Below are positions 27,301-41,000 of a DNA stretch of 64,000 nucleotides, piece after piece. A program made the position numbers and the translations under genes. The DNA is from Tigriopus japonicus (lineage: Eukaryota; Arthropoda; Copepoda; Harpacticoida; Harpacticidae). The notes beneath the pieces were generated by a model. That model worked only from the letters and a program-made list of their open reading frames with translations, was not told where the DNA came from and ran no database searches. The stretch is from the NCBI GenBank assembly GCA_010645155.1, contig CM021314.1:6606003-6670002 (forward strand), written 5' to 3'. Every line of letters starts with the position of its first letter. The stretch's first letter is position 1.

Positions 27301-29027
27301 AAGCAGTGGCAGCATCATGTCTTGTCGTTGAGGAATTCGTCGCTACCTTTTGAATGCTTGAGGAAGAATTGACTATTCAATTCTGCATTGCTTTCAAAGT
27401 GAATAGGCGACGGGATCTTGAATACTGGCTGTCTTTTGAACGCAGCCATTCCATCGGCGTGAATGTTGTGGTTACTTTGTTCTTTGTTCGGAGATACCCT
27501 ATCCATAACCGATTATCATCCTCATAATCTTCACAACAACCCACAAACAGGAGCACATCATGGTTGGTCGTCCGATTCACTTGGATCCCTCCTGAACCCG
27601 CCATGGACTTAAAAATTACTCTGGATACACAATGGAATCACAGAGAATAGGAACACAATGATAATGATGAGACAGCCCATTTTTCGATAATTAAAATTGT
27701 CTGGCCAAGAGAGGATTAAATGGCTTGGGTCCGGAATTTCGGCCCGGACTGTAATCGAATATGTTTCAACAGGGTTACGAATGCATTATTGTTCTTGCCA
27801 GGATTTGAGACCACGATATCAGGGATAAGTTAGGAGATAATCTCCTCTGTTCATAACTTAGCACTATGGATGGGTTTCAAAAGATCATCGTTTAAAGATC
27901 CCATTTCTTCTGAGGTGGATCATGTCAAAGGCATGTAAGAATGATCTCCTCATTTCTGAGACAGATTATAATAAAGATGAGCTCGCCTGCCTGGAAATTG
28001 GGGAGAAGCGAAATGTCTGAAATTGCATCAGAGAAAAAGAGCGAACGAACGAACGAGCAATCAGATCCCTTGATCTTGGTGATGTGCATGAACCTTGTGC
28101 CTAAGAAAATGATGAGGATCACTTCACTTTTTTCGCCTGTGGGGGGAGGTGTGCAGAGGATCTACGTACGCCAAGAAAGACGCAAAACAAAGTAATGAAG
28201 AGACTTGTGTGGACGATATCATCTCAGATTTTGCACAAGACGTTCACGCATACACACATTGTAAACGTAAGCAAGCCAACGGCATTGCCAAACATTTCCC
28301 AGGAACAAACCCAGCAAATTAGTTTCTTTCCTAGATGGGAGCATCGCGTTTTTCTGGCTTGAACTGAGGTCAATCTCTCTCCCAGATCTTGAAAAAAATG
28401 AACCTGAGCGATTCATTCATCTCTGTTTAAGTTCAACTTTGTCAAAGTTTATTTATTTGCATCCAGAGAAATCACCGAGACAATTAACATCCCGTAATGG
28501 AAGGAGAAAGTCCAGGATCTGGCTAACCCCATGTTAGGTACTGGGTATTTGTCATGGTTCAGGTCGAGGAGCTCAACTTCTAAATTTGGTCCTTCACTAA
28601 AAGAGAGCGAGAGGAAAAAGAGCCCTCGTTTTAACGACCAAGAAACGGAGGCAAGAATTGCAGAGGAAGTCCTCCCTAGTTGTCTGGTTTTGGCTTGGCT
28701 TGGGGAACATTGATGACATCGACTTTATAAAGTATTTCTTGAGAGAGGAAATGCATAAAAAAACTGCAAATTTCACTTCAAAAACTCCTCCGTTCCAAGC
28801 CAATCCCGAACTGGATGGATCTTGAATGAAGATAAAAGAGTGCCAAAAGCCACCCCAACATTCTTTTTACTGCCAAGGAGACGAGTGAAGAGGCGATGAA
28901 GATGTATCAAATTTTTTCAGCTCTATCTCACACTCACTCTTTGTTGAGGAATTCATTTCCATGTGGGATTTACTGGTGGGTTGATAGAAGACTGTCAGAG
29001 ACTGGCTTGAAAGAGAGAATAAGAAAC

Positions 29028-29044
29028 AGAGAGAGAGAGAGAGA
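29028..29044. repeat. (GA)n microsatellite
   Basis: About eight perfect GA units, preceded by an imperfect GA-rich run. Confidence 0.9.
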
Positions 29045-29696
29045 AACTACAAAAAAGATAGCGACCATGGTGAAACGTAGAGAGATTCGGATGCTTCTTC
29101 AGTAGCTGTGTTCAACTTCACTTCCCTCTTCGACCACGAGGTTTTAGGGGTCATAAACGTGTGAAGAGTGTTAACTAACTTGTTTTGAACTTCGCTTCTT
29201 CTTCTTCTTCTTGCCTAACCACCAAACCCTTCGACGATCTATACCAAAGATCAGCCGGTCTCTCCCTGACTAATCACACGGTTGTTTTTGAGTCTGAAAT
29301 GTTCCAAGAGGCTGCAATAAATGGGATTATGTACAAGCCATTTTGTCTCATGGGTCATGCCCAGTTGTTGCACTACAGAATATTACTATTGTTGTTGTTT
29401 TTTCTCTCTTTCAATGACGGGGGTGCATTAGGACTGATCTGAAGGGAGGCGCCATTGACAAGGAACGAACATAACAATTACATTAATTTGATTGCCAAAG
29501 GTGATGGCCAAGTGAGTGATAGAGTGCATGGTGTGGCGAGAAGAGCTGCTAAAGTGAGTCAAATGGCTATTAAGTTGTTTGATCGACTCCCACAGACAGA
29601 TGGATAGAAGAAGAGATAGAAAGATAGATAGATCGATGGATGGATACATGTTCAGATGAATAAAGGAAGGTTGGTAGCTATTGGCTTGGTTGAATA

Positions 29697-29718
29697 GATG
29701 GATGGATGGATGGATGGA
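29697..29718. repeat. (GATG)n microsatellite
   Basis: Five and a half perfect GATG units. A related GATA/GATG run lies about 70 bases upstream (29608-29645). Confidence 0.9.
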
Positions 29719-30165
29719 GCAACTAGTGCAGTTACCAAAAGCACCACCACTAAGAGATCAAAGGCAGCAGTACCATAGAAAGAGTCCTCACCCTCTTTCC
29801 CATTGAAGACTAGTTAGTGGTTCCTGCCAAGTGTTCGCTAATAGCGATTACTCCAAATGTGGATGTGTTGTGTGTTGTCAGAGAAAAAAAGAACACCGAA
29901 CTCAGAGATGAATTGGGAGGCCTCTTAAAAGGCCAATTCCTTATTCGACACACTTTCAGTTTACCATTCAAGGTAACCAAACGACGATAGAATCAAAAGC
30001 CGAGAAGTCGTCGAAGAAATCAAACAAATCTCACCTTCCAAGGTTGAGTAAAGTGATGTCTGTTCTGTGCTACTTGAAGCCCCACTTTATAAAGTAGGAC
30101 TGGTTGCAATGCTCGACCAAGTTGTGTACTTACGGTTGTCTGTATGTGTACTTGAAAACTCGGGC

Positions 30166-30184
30166 CATTCATTCATTCATTCAT
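30166..30184. repeat. (ATTC)n microsatellite
   Basis: Nearly five perfect ATTC units. Confidence 0.9.
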
Positions 30185-30448
30185 GTCTCTAGAATCTGAA
30201 CTATTTGATTCATTACGACCTCCTACACGCGTGTGATGACAGGTTTCCAAGGATCTAAGCTGGACCTCAGGAATACATGCCCAACTACCTAGACCACTTT
30301 GAGTCCCACATAATACCCCATGGGTGCTGAGTCATGATGGTGGCCATATATTGCTGACAAAATTTACACAAAAAGATGCTATCATGTTCGGACAGTCGTC
30401 TCTTTCATCTGTCTTTCTCATCGCATTAAGCCACTTACCACGATGGCT

Positions 30449-30473
30449 ACTCACTCACTCACTCACTCACTCA
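30449..30473. repeat. (ACTC)n microsatellite
   Basis: Six perfect ACTC units. Confidence 0.9.
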
Positions 30474-33400
30474 AGAACCTGAGGGTAAGGCGAGGCAATT
30501 CTAGGTCCAACCTGAACAACGTGTTTAAATGCATCTTGCATGTTTGATCATCTGATGATTTGATCCTAGAGTTCAAACAGTAGTGATGAGAAAAAAGAGG
30601 AGACAGAGCAAAGGGCGACTGGAAATAACGCTTTTGCACTAAACATCCATTAGTCAACTCTTTCAGTCTTCTTCTTCATTTTCATCATCATTACCACCAG
30701 CACCAAAGCTCCTGACTGGTACACCGACTTCTGCACCTCTGTCATAACGATGACGATCTCGGGCTAGGTCGTCGGTTTATAAAGAGGGTAATTCCAGGGT
30801 TTGAGCTCTAAGGAAGCTTTAACCTCTCCACAAAGAACATCATTAGAGCTTCTTCCAATGACGAGGAAGGCCAACTTGGCGCACAGTAAATTCAATTCTG
30901 TCTGTAATGAGTCACATTTCCTCGATTTTATGATGACGAAAATTCTCATGACATGAACCTCGCGACTCCTTTACTCGCTCACTCACTCTTCTGATCTGCT
31001 ACAGTGAAGAGAGAGAGAGAAAGAGAGAAGGGCTCATGGAAAAGTGGTTATTGCGGCAGGGCCAGGTTTGGTTCTGGGTATGTAGTGGTTGGTGGGTGCT
31101 CGAGACTGATGAGAAGATTCACGACTCTCAGGCAACGGCTGGGGTGGATTCTCCAGACTGAGTTCGCAGGACTGTTGAACGACGACCACTGCAGTTCTTC
31201 GTACTCACTCTCGACCACCAAAATGATATAGTAGTATGCTTGAGTAAGATCTCGGATGAAAGGCTAGGTAGTGGTACGACTCATCCATTAGCGAGGAAAA
31301 GAGTTCAAACTAGTCAAAAAATGCTCCCGAGCCAAATAAAGTTTAGTGGAGGAGAACAAAGTTCAAGCGGTTTTTGCTTGGTTGTTATTCCCACTCACTC
31401 GCTCATTGTCGAGTCGACCAAGCTGTTGGACGACCGTGCGAAAGGCCTGTGAAAGTCAAACTTGAAATGGTTTTTAGTCAGGAAATTAAGTAGCTTCATT
31501 TATGGTTCATTTCATCCTTCAGCCTTGCCCGAGGGTAGTGTTGAAGAAAGCGGATGCTCTCAGTAATCATTCATCAGTCACATTGGAGCAAGAAGAAAGA
31601 CCTTATCTTGTTTTTAAGTTAATCCCGAATTGGAAACCAAACATTGAGGGTGGTCGGTCGCCACTTTGCTCGCACTCACTGGTCTCTGAAAATCAAATAG
31701 ATAACATTCAAGTCCGACTGTGAAAAGGAATGTAATCAGACGTCTCTGAAAGTCAATACTCTCCAGTCACTTGAGGTTCTTATCGCTAATTCTCAATGGG
31801 CAGCAGGATGACAGGCCAAATAGTGGATTGGTTCAGGTTGCGTGTGCCAAGCAATACCATAACATTAGTGAAGAAGAAGAGGCACTTCTGGCCACTTGCT
31901 CATGCTTGGTGGATCCTGTGGCCCGTTGTTACGGTTTCGAAAATGCCAAGTTCATTAAGAATCATCTTCCCCGGCCGAATTTCCCAGCATCGGTACTCCA
32001 ACACCCATCTCCAGTTGGTTTTACTGCGAGCTGATTCCGTCTTCATCCATCGATCTCTCATGATCATCGCCGACGAGTAGTTTTTTCCATACATTTCTCT
32101 GGCTTATCGTCTTGCCTTATCAGATTTACCATGCTTTCAACGATGATGTCGACAACTAGGCGGTATACTAGAGACCGCGGTGGTCTGTTCCCTAGTAGGC
32201 TTTAAGGAACGGGGGAAGGGGGCGATGGGGCAACCACCAACCAAACAACCAACCAATCCATGCTCCCATTACGTCTCAGGCAAGAAACTCAATGTTTGAA
32301 CTGGGAGAATTCAGACAACTACCAACAAGCCGCTTAAAACAATGAATCTTGGCCAAAAGGAAAGACTCGCTCGCCACGCTTGAACTTGGATGGCGTGGAT
32401 TCCTTGGGGTTTAGGTGTAGACAGCTCAGAGATACTGGAGAACGATAGCGTGGAGCTCTGATCACCATCCAAACAACTCGGAGAATGCTTCAGAATTGTT
32501 GTGGTCGTGCTTGGTGACCGAACCCGGGTTACCAAGATCATCACCGAGATCATGATCACGATGGCCATGAAGATCGCCTTCCTTCTGGCTTGGTTCCTGT
32601 GGAAGGTTTGATCTGGGATTCTCATAAACTCCTTGTTTCAGCCACAGAAAATGAAGTGGAACCCGCAAGTCAACGCCTGAAAATGTCGAGACCCCTTATT
32701 TTAAAAGAGAGATTCTTATTAGCCCAAAGCTCACGGAGGAAACCGTTGCAAAGAAAGACGTCGTAAAAATTCATAGTGGAAGTAGAATCCCGTTTTTATG
32801 ATCTCAATTTCCCAGACCAAAAAAGAAGAATTAGATTTGCATCAAGCTAACTGAGGATGGCTTGAGGAACGAGAGGGGTTTTCATCAACGTTGCGGTCAC
32901 TTCATCGAGATAAGTCGTCTCTTTATTAGTCAACACCACATCTAACGACCACCATTTATGTATGCATCCGTCCACGAAAGAGAGCCTTATCAAGAAGTTA
33001 CTCCTTATGATGCCAAACCCCCCTTATTGTCTACATTTTTGTTGGCTCAAATTTCTTTGTGATGAGAAGGACTTGTCGTGATCTTGTTTTCGTCATATGG
33101 TCATACAGCAAGAATCACTAGGCCTATATTTTCAATGAGCCGTCCGTAATGAGGGGGAAGGGGGGAGCATCATGGTTGAGGCGACGCTCAGTGTTCCACC
33201 GTTGGATCAAGTGCAAACAAGACGAGATGGATGCTCGATCTTGTGCTACTGGACCCAAAATTAGAGGCAATGTCTGACGTTGACTGCTTGGCTGGTTCTA
33301 GTCACTTCATCTTGTGGCCTGTCATCAAATCATGGAGAGGGTAATTTATGCTTGAACTGACCGCAATCAAAGCCTCATCCCAAGATGGATATGGATCGAG

Positions 33401-33828
33401 AACAAACAAGCAGACCATGAAGAAAAGTCGCGCCACATTGCCAGCTTGGGCCCTTCTTCCCTTGAAGCCGATTATGATTTTGTTGGTCAGTGAGCTTGTA
33501 ATAGATGGTTACTGATTTTGATCCATCCATGCATTCATGCGCTTATTTATTCCCACATTGGTGCTGATGTTTGCAATGGCCCTGGCCAGGTCTTAGCGCC
33601 TTTCGACAAAAGAACGAACGAAAAACGTAATCCTCGCGCTGCATCTTCAATTGGTGTAGTCCGGGATTAGCCCCCGGATTTTCAGCCAAGTGGCACTATG
33701 ATTTCGCACTGTCAAAAATACCCATTCACCAAGAAGTTCAGATGGCGTTGTCACACGTGGAATATGATTCAACCGTAGACCAAGGAAGTCACTCTCCATG
33801 AATACATACTCCGTGCAGATGAGCCCTC

Positions 33829-34008
33829 ATGTTCAACATGATTGTTTCAGTGACACTAATGGCAGCCCACATATTACTGCAGATTCGTCGACAAGCTTTT
33901 TTTTTTGAAGAAGCCAAGGCCATGCCAAGAAAGTTCATCCACACAATTCTACTACCTCTTTTCATCTGCAAATCCACTCGAGTGCCTGTGGGGAAAACAA
34001 CCATCCAG
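33829..34008 (+). other. Candidate upstream coding exon with strong donor
   Basis: An ATG-started ORF of 60 codons ends exactly at CAG|GTAAGT, the best donor I noticed upstream of the Ig1 exon. A second in-frame ATG at 33922 gives MPRKFIHTILLPLFIC, which is weakly signal-peptide-like. The donor is phase 0, so it does not fit the main acceptor at 37882. It would fit the internal AG at 37900-37901, giving TTIQ joined to QFFRAK in frame. This makes it a possible, unproven first coding exon of the receptor, 3.9 kb upstream. It could equally be chance. Confidence 0.25.
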
Positions 34009-37000
34009 GTAAGTGGATAGACCACCACCCAGGAAAGGCCAGGCAAGGCCAGGCCTTCAGCGACCTTCACTCATTTCTTTGGACAGGGGTGGATGGCCAA
34101 GAAACCAACTTCGAGAAAGAAGGCTCTGGGAAAGGGGAAAAACTTCAGGGACATAATGGTAAACATTAAAATGGTGCCAGAAGGACCCGCAAAAACAATT
34201 GGTGGAGAGAAGTTAATTAGCTCTTGGAGGAGAAAAAGAAAGCTCAAAGAAACGTGAAGAAAGCATGTACAATGGTTCGTTATTCGTTTACCAAGCCAGA
34301 ATAGGGTGAGTAGCCGACGATTCGGTCACGGAAGAAGTTTGGAGTAAATTAGAATTTTCACAGAAGGATTAGATGAGTCTTTTATCTGAAGACATCTATC
34401 ATCCAGTCTCCGCGACCAACACGTCGACGACGACGAGTGAGTCGCTCAAAAGAAGGAGCCTTTTCCATTTGAGTGATTAATTCTTTTGGAATTCCTCAGA
34501 CACTTTTTGAGCTGGCACACGCAACACCAACCACCAACCAAACCACCACGAGTGCTGGATTCCTACTACCATCATCATGGATCTCGTCTTCCCGGCAGAG
34601 TTGCTAGCTACTTTGCACAACAAAGAAAATTATGTAAAGAACTTGGAGAGTAGAGAGGGTGGAGAAAGCAAGGCCATCATGTTCACGGTATAATTGTCCT
34701 TAGATCCTTCTGTACACAACCGCAAATGTGGAACCTCCCCGAGTGTCAACAGGAACTTTTTTTTCGTCCCACATCACCAGAACTTCAACTTGAACTCACA
34801 GTATACAAATATAAAGCACCACCCAGGCCAAACGTCTGTACCTTACACCACAGGGATTGATAACATTTTTATCATCATCCCTCTGAAGTAGACGAACGAG
34901 CAAAAAGTTAAGCCATGTATCCCATTCTCATGCACATGAAACAAAACAACACCGACTCAAGAAAAAGCGACAATGATTGGGCTCGAAATAGGAACAGAAG
35001 GAGAAAAAAAAGTTTCATTCAAGTTCCATTTTGGCTCGCTTCCTCTCATCGAGAGAGATCTTTGCCGTTTGGTGAAAAAAATCCCCATCTTCTTTTCCCC
35101 CTTCGGTGTCTCTCGTTCCTTGTCCTCCTACAGTTACGGTATGTAGTTGGCCTTCTCGGGAAGAAGCCAGCCAGAAACGGGCTGCATTAGTGAAGCTGAT
35201 CCATCTTTTCATTTGACTACGAATGAAACGCTCTTTCTCTCTGTCTTTCGCCTTCCTCAGATTGGAATTTTCAAATTCCAAATCCTCGAGTGCCTGCTCC
35301 TCGAAAGGGGAAGAAGGTTTTTTCTTGGATGCTCTATTGTGATCTTCTCGACGAACATTGGGAATCGAAGCATTAATACGTAAGAGACGAGCAGATGAAT
35401 TAATTTCTGTCTTTCAGTTCATTTCTGGGTTGGATGAGAATCATGTAGATTCGAGGCAAAGCTTTCAAAAACAATTCTCTCTACATATCTCTCAACCTTA
35501 TTCCTCTTCTTCCTTGTTCCAACGAATTCGTTTGCGCTTGTATGACAAAGTAACGCTCAATACTGTTTCTTCTGTACGTATAAGCTTAGTCAATATTGAA
35601 CGTCTCTGACAGCTCCTTATAGCGTTCTCTTTCACATTGGTCTGGCCAACTTAATATAGTGGTAGTGTAAGCTTTCGACCATGTCCTTCTGGCTCTTCGA
35701 CGTATTCAATCAAGAACCAACTTCCTCAAAATCCGTCAGAAAGCGTACAACTCGTTCCGCCCAACGAATGACCCTCTCACTTTCCATGTTAAGACCCATT
35801 TTCATGAGCAAACAGCATGGTCACTTCTCAAATTGTGGGTTTGCCTTGGAACTTTTCGAGAACCATTGCTGTCAATCTTGGTTGGCATGATGCTCTCTTG
35901 TTCTCATTGGTCTTGCTCTCTCTTTGCCTCTGCAATTCATGCAAGATGTTCCGACTTTTTTCTTCTTCTTCTCAAACAACGAACAAGGCAAGAGTTACGA
36001 GATTCGCTTCATTCCATCCATCCGACAGGATCAAGCAAGCCAGCATGCTGATGATGCACCAAAAGTTAATTCATGTGAGTCTTCAAAACAACTTGTCCAA
36101 CAGCGGAAAATGAGAAAGAGCATGTTGTTTTAACACTTGCCAAGCGTTGCAATTCCAACACAAAGAGAGAGATAGGCACTAGAACGGTATTTCATTAAAT
36201 TACGCCCAGGTTCCTCAACATTGGTTACCAGAGTTCACAGCTTGTTTGGTTTGCTTATTGCTGACTTCATGTGGTCCAAAATCCCTGCTCTCCGTGGTGA
36301 TCGGTTGTCTAGTTCGTAACACGATCATATTCAAAGTGGGTGGTCAGTTTTTCCCCCAAAAAACTTGGGTGCGTTTGAAACAACGAAGGATCTCATTCTC
36401 GCTCAGATGAGTGGTCTAAGTGAATGCCCCAAGCCTTTGGCGTTGCAGGTCTGCCTCATCCTTCTTCTTCTGACAATCGCCAAAACAGCATGAAAGGGCT
36501 AGAGGTTGATCAACGAGCCCTGCCTCAAAGCCAATTGAGATTGTTCTGAGCAGTAATAATGCACTGGTTGCAATTATCTCCGTCATTGAGTTCAATGAGT
36601 ATGCATTCACCTTTGACGAACAACCTTGGAGTTGACACTATGACCCGAAAAAGGACCACACTGAGTGCAATACATCGTGTACACTATTTGAATTTGAAGT
36701 TCATCATTTATGGCGACCATTGGGTCGATGGTTAGAAATAGGTTTAGCTGTCATCACGGCCTTGCGATTATGAAATATGTCTAGCAATTAAATGAACATT
36801 ATGGCCAGCATCCCAATACATCATCATCTCCCGTGTTGACTTTGCTCAACAGATCGCACAATTCAGAGATCAGTCTGCTTGGTTCTGGTGCGCTAGAAAG
36901 ACGGAGAGATGGCATGTGGAATCGTCTCAGTGGTTGGGTCCAAGTCATACCAAGCTGAATGTAGTTTGGAAATGATGACGATCTCTCAAGCTCGAAACCG

Positions 37001-37881
37001 CCAATTACTTCTCGGCGGCGAGTTCAAGTCGACTTTTAACAACTTATTTGCTCAAACTGCCAAATCCATACCCCTCAAACCCCCAGAAGTCAAAATAGAC
37101 TTGATGAATTTTTCAGATGCTCTTGTGGTCGGAGTTTTGGGCGCTGTTCGAACGACTTGACCAGAAACATGAACACTTTACAAGCTGTGTGAGGTATGAC
37201 ATGGATGGTTGTTGGTGGAAGGGTACCTAAGTAGGTAATGGTCGACGAAGACAACACTTTGGTAGTAGTCGTAACACTAAGACTGGCAGGACCATCATCA
37301 CCACTATCACCACCACAACAACAACAACAGCCTCTTGCAACAATGACCATTCCTCAAATTTGAGCCCATTTTCGTGAGCACTCCTTCCTCTCAAAATGTG
37401 AATGAACATAACAGGATTGCTTGGTGCTCACCGAGTCCTCCGGTTTGACATAGCCACACTCATTATTTCATGGAATACCGAGTGTAAGAAGTCACTCAAA
37501 GCTCAAAGGAAGTCAATTGACGACCAAAGCTGTGGCTGGGCTTTTTCAACTGGGATGAGCGGGCAGATAGATCATGGTCATCATATTTATAATTTACTTC
37601 GAGAACCTAGCTCACATTCTTCTGACTGAGAGAGGGGATTCACATGGGAAAGAACCTTGGGGTAATTAAGCCATCAAAATCTCCGTGCTCCACCCCTTGT
37701 TTACGAAATGACGCGTCCAAACTTCAAACTCTCCCTCGTCTCCCCAAACAAGTCGTTGATCAGGGATAAGGATTACTACTCACTTGGTGATCTCATGCGA
37801 TCCATTTCTTGAGTCCGACCAGATCCTGGTGAATCCTAATGCATCTTAATCTAATTCGAACCATTTCTTTTGACGTTGCAG

Positions 37882-38022
37882 GTGTGTCGTGTTCCCAACA
37901 GCAGTTTTTTCGCGCCAAACCTCGCGATAGTGAAGTGGCCGAAGGAGGCACCGTGGTCATCTCGTGTGAAGTGGCCAACCGTCACGGAAGGGTCCAGTGG
38001 ACCAAGGATGGACTCACACTAG
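37882..38022 (+). CDS. sns: Nephrin-like exon: end of signal peptide and first half of Ig1
   Basis: The acceptor follows a pyrimidine-rich tract ending in TTGCAG, and the donor is TAG|GTAAGG. Both ends are phase 1 and the exon is 141 bp (47 codons). The translation starts with VSCSQQQFF. The short VSCS run fits the end of a signal peptide, with the mature protein beginning at the Q-rich segment, which resembles the QQxF start of fly Sns and Kirre. The first core cysteine (VVISCEV, residue 29 of the joined chain) and the core tryptophan (VQWTKDG, residue 40) are present. The second half of the domain lies 13 kb downstream. An AG at 37900-37901 could act as an alternative phase-0 acceptor leaving QFFRAK as the start. 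The upstream exon should end in phase 1 if the main acceptor is used. Confidence 0.85.
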   Translation: MCRVPNSSFFAPNLAIVKWPKEAPWSSRVKWPTVTEGSSGPRMDSH

Positions 38023-41000
38023 GTAAGGCCCAGAAAATCCCCAAGACCTTGGCGTTGATTTAGAGACCGGGAGACGGATTGGGTGTCACCCTTGAAATCC
38101 GCAACAATGTGCTACATCTCCGAATGTAATCCATAGGAATCCACTCAACCACAGCCCAATTCGTCTTCGCTTCCAGTTCTCACTCACTCGCTCACTCAAC
38201 TCGATTTCCAGTTGCACGGTTAAGAAATTGATAGATTCTTCACCCATTCAGTTTTTTTTCTGGGACTGACCAACGGGAAGTAATCAAACTTCCCTGCATT
38301 ATTTTGAGAAGGCTCAATTCTCGCCCCAATTTTACGACCCTTGAGTTGGGGATTTTGGTTGGTCTTAGGTTCACCAACGATACAGGACAAGCTGTGGTGA
38401 ACTGAGATCCCATTAAAACTCAAAAAGTTGTTAAGAGCCAGAAGACAGATCAGATTTCCAGAAATCGCTACATCAACAATGGATGGATGAACTACCAATC
38501 GTTGCAGTTCTTTCTCACACGTTTAAAACGTCTTTCCTAGCTTTTTGAAACTAGACCCATCAACCTAAACCAGCTACGCCATAAGATTTCTTTGAAATTT
38601 GATCAACTCAAGTGCCCATAAACCGAGCTTCAAGTTAACGAGTAGGGTTTTTTCGTTGCTCGCAAAATGGCATTCAAAGACAACACCAACAATGGTTCAT
38701 GGTGTGAATCAAGGATTGAATAAGAAAGAAGGGTACTAATACTGCCGCGCCTCATATTTCTCTGAAAAATTCCTGTCCAACATCAAAGTCTAAAACGGGC
38801 TAATAATTGTATTCTGCATTCATCTCAACTACTTTTTTGATGTATGCGAAGGAGTTTCATGGATCCAGTCAGACAGAGGCTCATTCAGTGCCTTTCGGAA
38901 TATACCTCGTACATATCCTATATCATCAGAGTGCAGAACGAGTGGGATTGACAATGGGATTAGGATGAAAATATGCGTGAAATTTGATTATGTCACATGT
39001 CCTGAAAATACTTTCTTTTTATCTTACCTCCAGCCCCTTCATTTTATTATTCATCTTTCTCCCCTCACAATTTCCACTTTTTTCTTTCGTCTCGTTCCCC
39101 TATTGAGTGGACAAGCACAATTTCAAGTCTATCTTGGCCTGAGTGTGTGAGATGATGTACGGGAAGAGCTCTCCGCTATAGATATGAGTGGGATCGTAGA
39201 CGAAGTAATAGGAAGAAGAAGAAGAGAACGAGGAGGTCCAAGGAAGAGGTGAATGGTAGGTAGAAAAATAGGAGGGAGGGGGCCGGGAGACCCCCGAATA
39301 CCTCTGATATTGAAGTGCATTCTTTCCGGAAGAGCTCCTTTGGGGAAGTTTTTTGGGGATGATTTCCTTTTCCAACTTGAATAGGTTACGGAACAGATGC
39401 TTCCCGTGGATCCAGGACTACTATCCAAAAAGTTGAATTGGATAGTACTAGCACTCGTACATGCAAAAAAAAACTTTGGAAAGAAAAAACTTACGCAGAC
39501 CCAACCGAGACACCCACCTACCCATCTAACCAGCGAGTAGCTCAACCACCAATTCGTCGACATTGGACCACAGATGCGCCCTGCAGCATCCGAATAAACT
39601 TGGCCACTTTTCTGCTCCTTGGTCTCTTTCTCCTTACCTCTCAAAAGGCCAAAAGTGAGTCGACCTTCTCTCAAGTTTGGGCTCATCTAATTCTCGTATG
39701 GCATTTCATACTTGTTCATCAGATCTCGGGACTGTTGGCCCTCCGAGTAGCCTTCGAGTGTCCGTTCTAGCGGAAGAAATAAACGGCCTTCTTTTTCAAG
39801 AGGCAAACTTGGCCTTCGACCCTTTTGGAGGGGAATGTTCCCACAGTCTCGCTAGTATGTACTGATGAGAACGACATTGTCAAATATTTTCTCCATTTCC
39901 CATGCTAGACTCCCATGAAATATTTAGATAGTTTACGAGCCGTTTTTTTTCCCTTCTCTCTTTTTCTCAAAATGGAGATACCCCGAGATTCTCTTCTGGT
40001 TTTGATATTTTCCTCTAGTTCTCACTCCCGAGAAAGGAAATATATGGCTACGTTGACAACTCGATTTGACACAGGACAGCTTGGAGGGAATTTGAATATC
40101 GAAAAATATGAAACATTGTTGAGTTTGCCCACATGACAAAGCCACAAATCCCAAACTCTCAGGCTCACACACGCATACATATTTGTGGAACTTGGAAATC
40201 CTGATGCATCAAGCCACTTGGCTCGACCTAGTTCATTTCGACTTCATGTCCTCTAGCCAATTTCAAAGCTGTCATCTTTCCTCCCAAAAGATGGGTCTTT
40301 CCGCGCAAATCTTCCCGAGCATTCTTGGATTCAAGGCAGTTTTTTCTCTTCAAGTCATCTCATCATCATTTGGTCCGAGATCAACTCAAATGGTCCGCAA
40401 ATGTCAACACCCAAAAGACATCAGGCCCAGACTCTTTGGCTCTTGTGAACCAACGAACTTGAGCTATAAAGGCGATCATAGCTTGGCAGAAGAAGCCACT
40501 CACGCTCACATACATATCCGTACGTACAGTATAACAAACAACGTACACGTGCCTACGTTATACGGCCTGAGAGACAATGCCCAAAAAACAAAGACCGATG
40601 TTGGAAAAGCGGCCACTTGAGCATTCCAAGAAATGCTGATTTTCAATTCTCGGCTTGCCTCTCGCAAACCCACACTCTAACTAACGGCTAGTGGAATGGC
40701 AAGAATCTAAACCTTTTTCATGGAGGCATGATGAAGCGGAAAACCAATCCCCTCGTCATTTGTCAAGCGTTTTAAGACTGGCCTAAAAACAAGTCAGCAA
40801 TTCTATCAAGACTTTTTCAAAAGGCTGTTCAAAAAGCCTGGTCAAGCCTGAGCGAGTCCAACGATGAAGGCAGACCAAGAGGTTCCAAGGACTTTTCAAT
40901 CAAGTGTCCCTCCCTACCGAGATCTTGAGTGAGCCAGTCGAACATCCAATCCAAGCAGTGACCATACACCAAAAGGGACTCGGGTGGGACCACAAGGTAC

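Larger units (their letters stand above)
22761..37881. other. No supported gene; probably 5' flank or first intron of the receptor
   Basis: Mostly simple-repeat-containing noncoding DNA (GATA/GATG, GA, TCAC and ATTC runs). The only exon candidate I note is 33829-34008. The pair of GGGTGGTCAA inverted ends at 23735-23960 may mark another small element. Confidence 0.5.
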
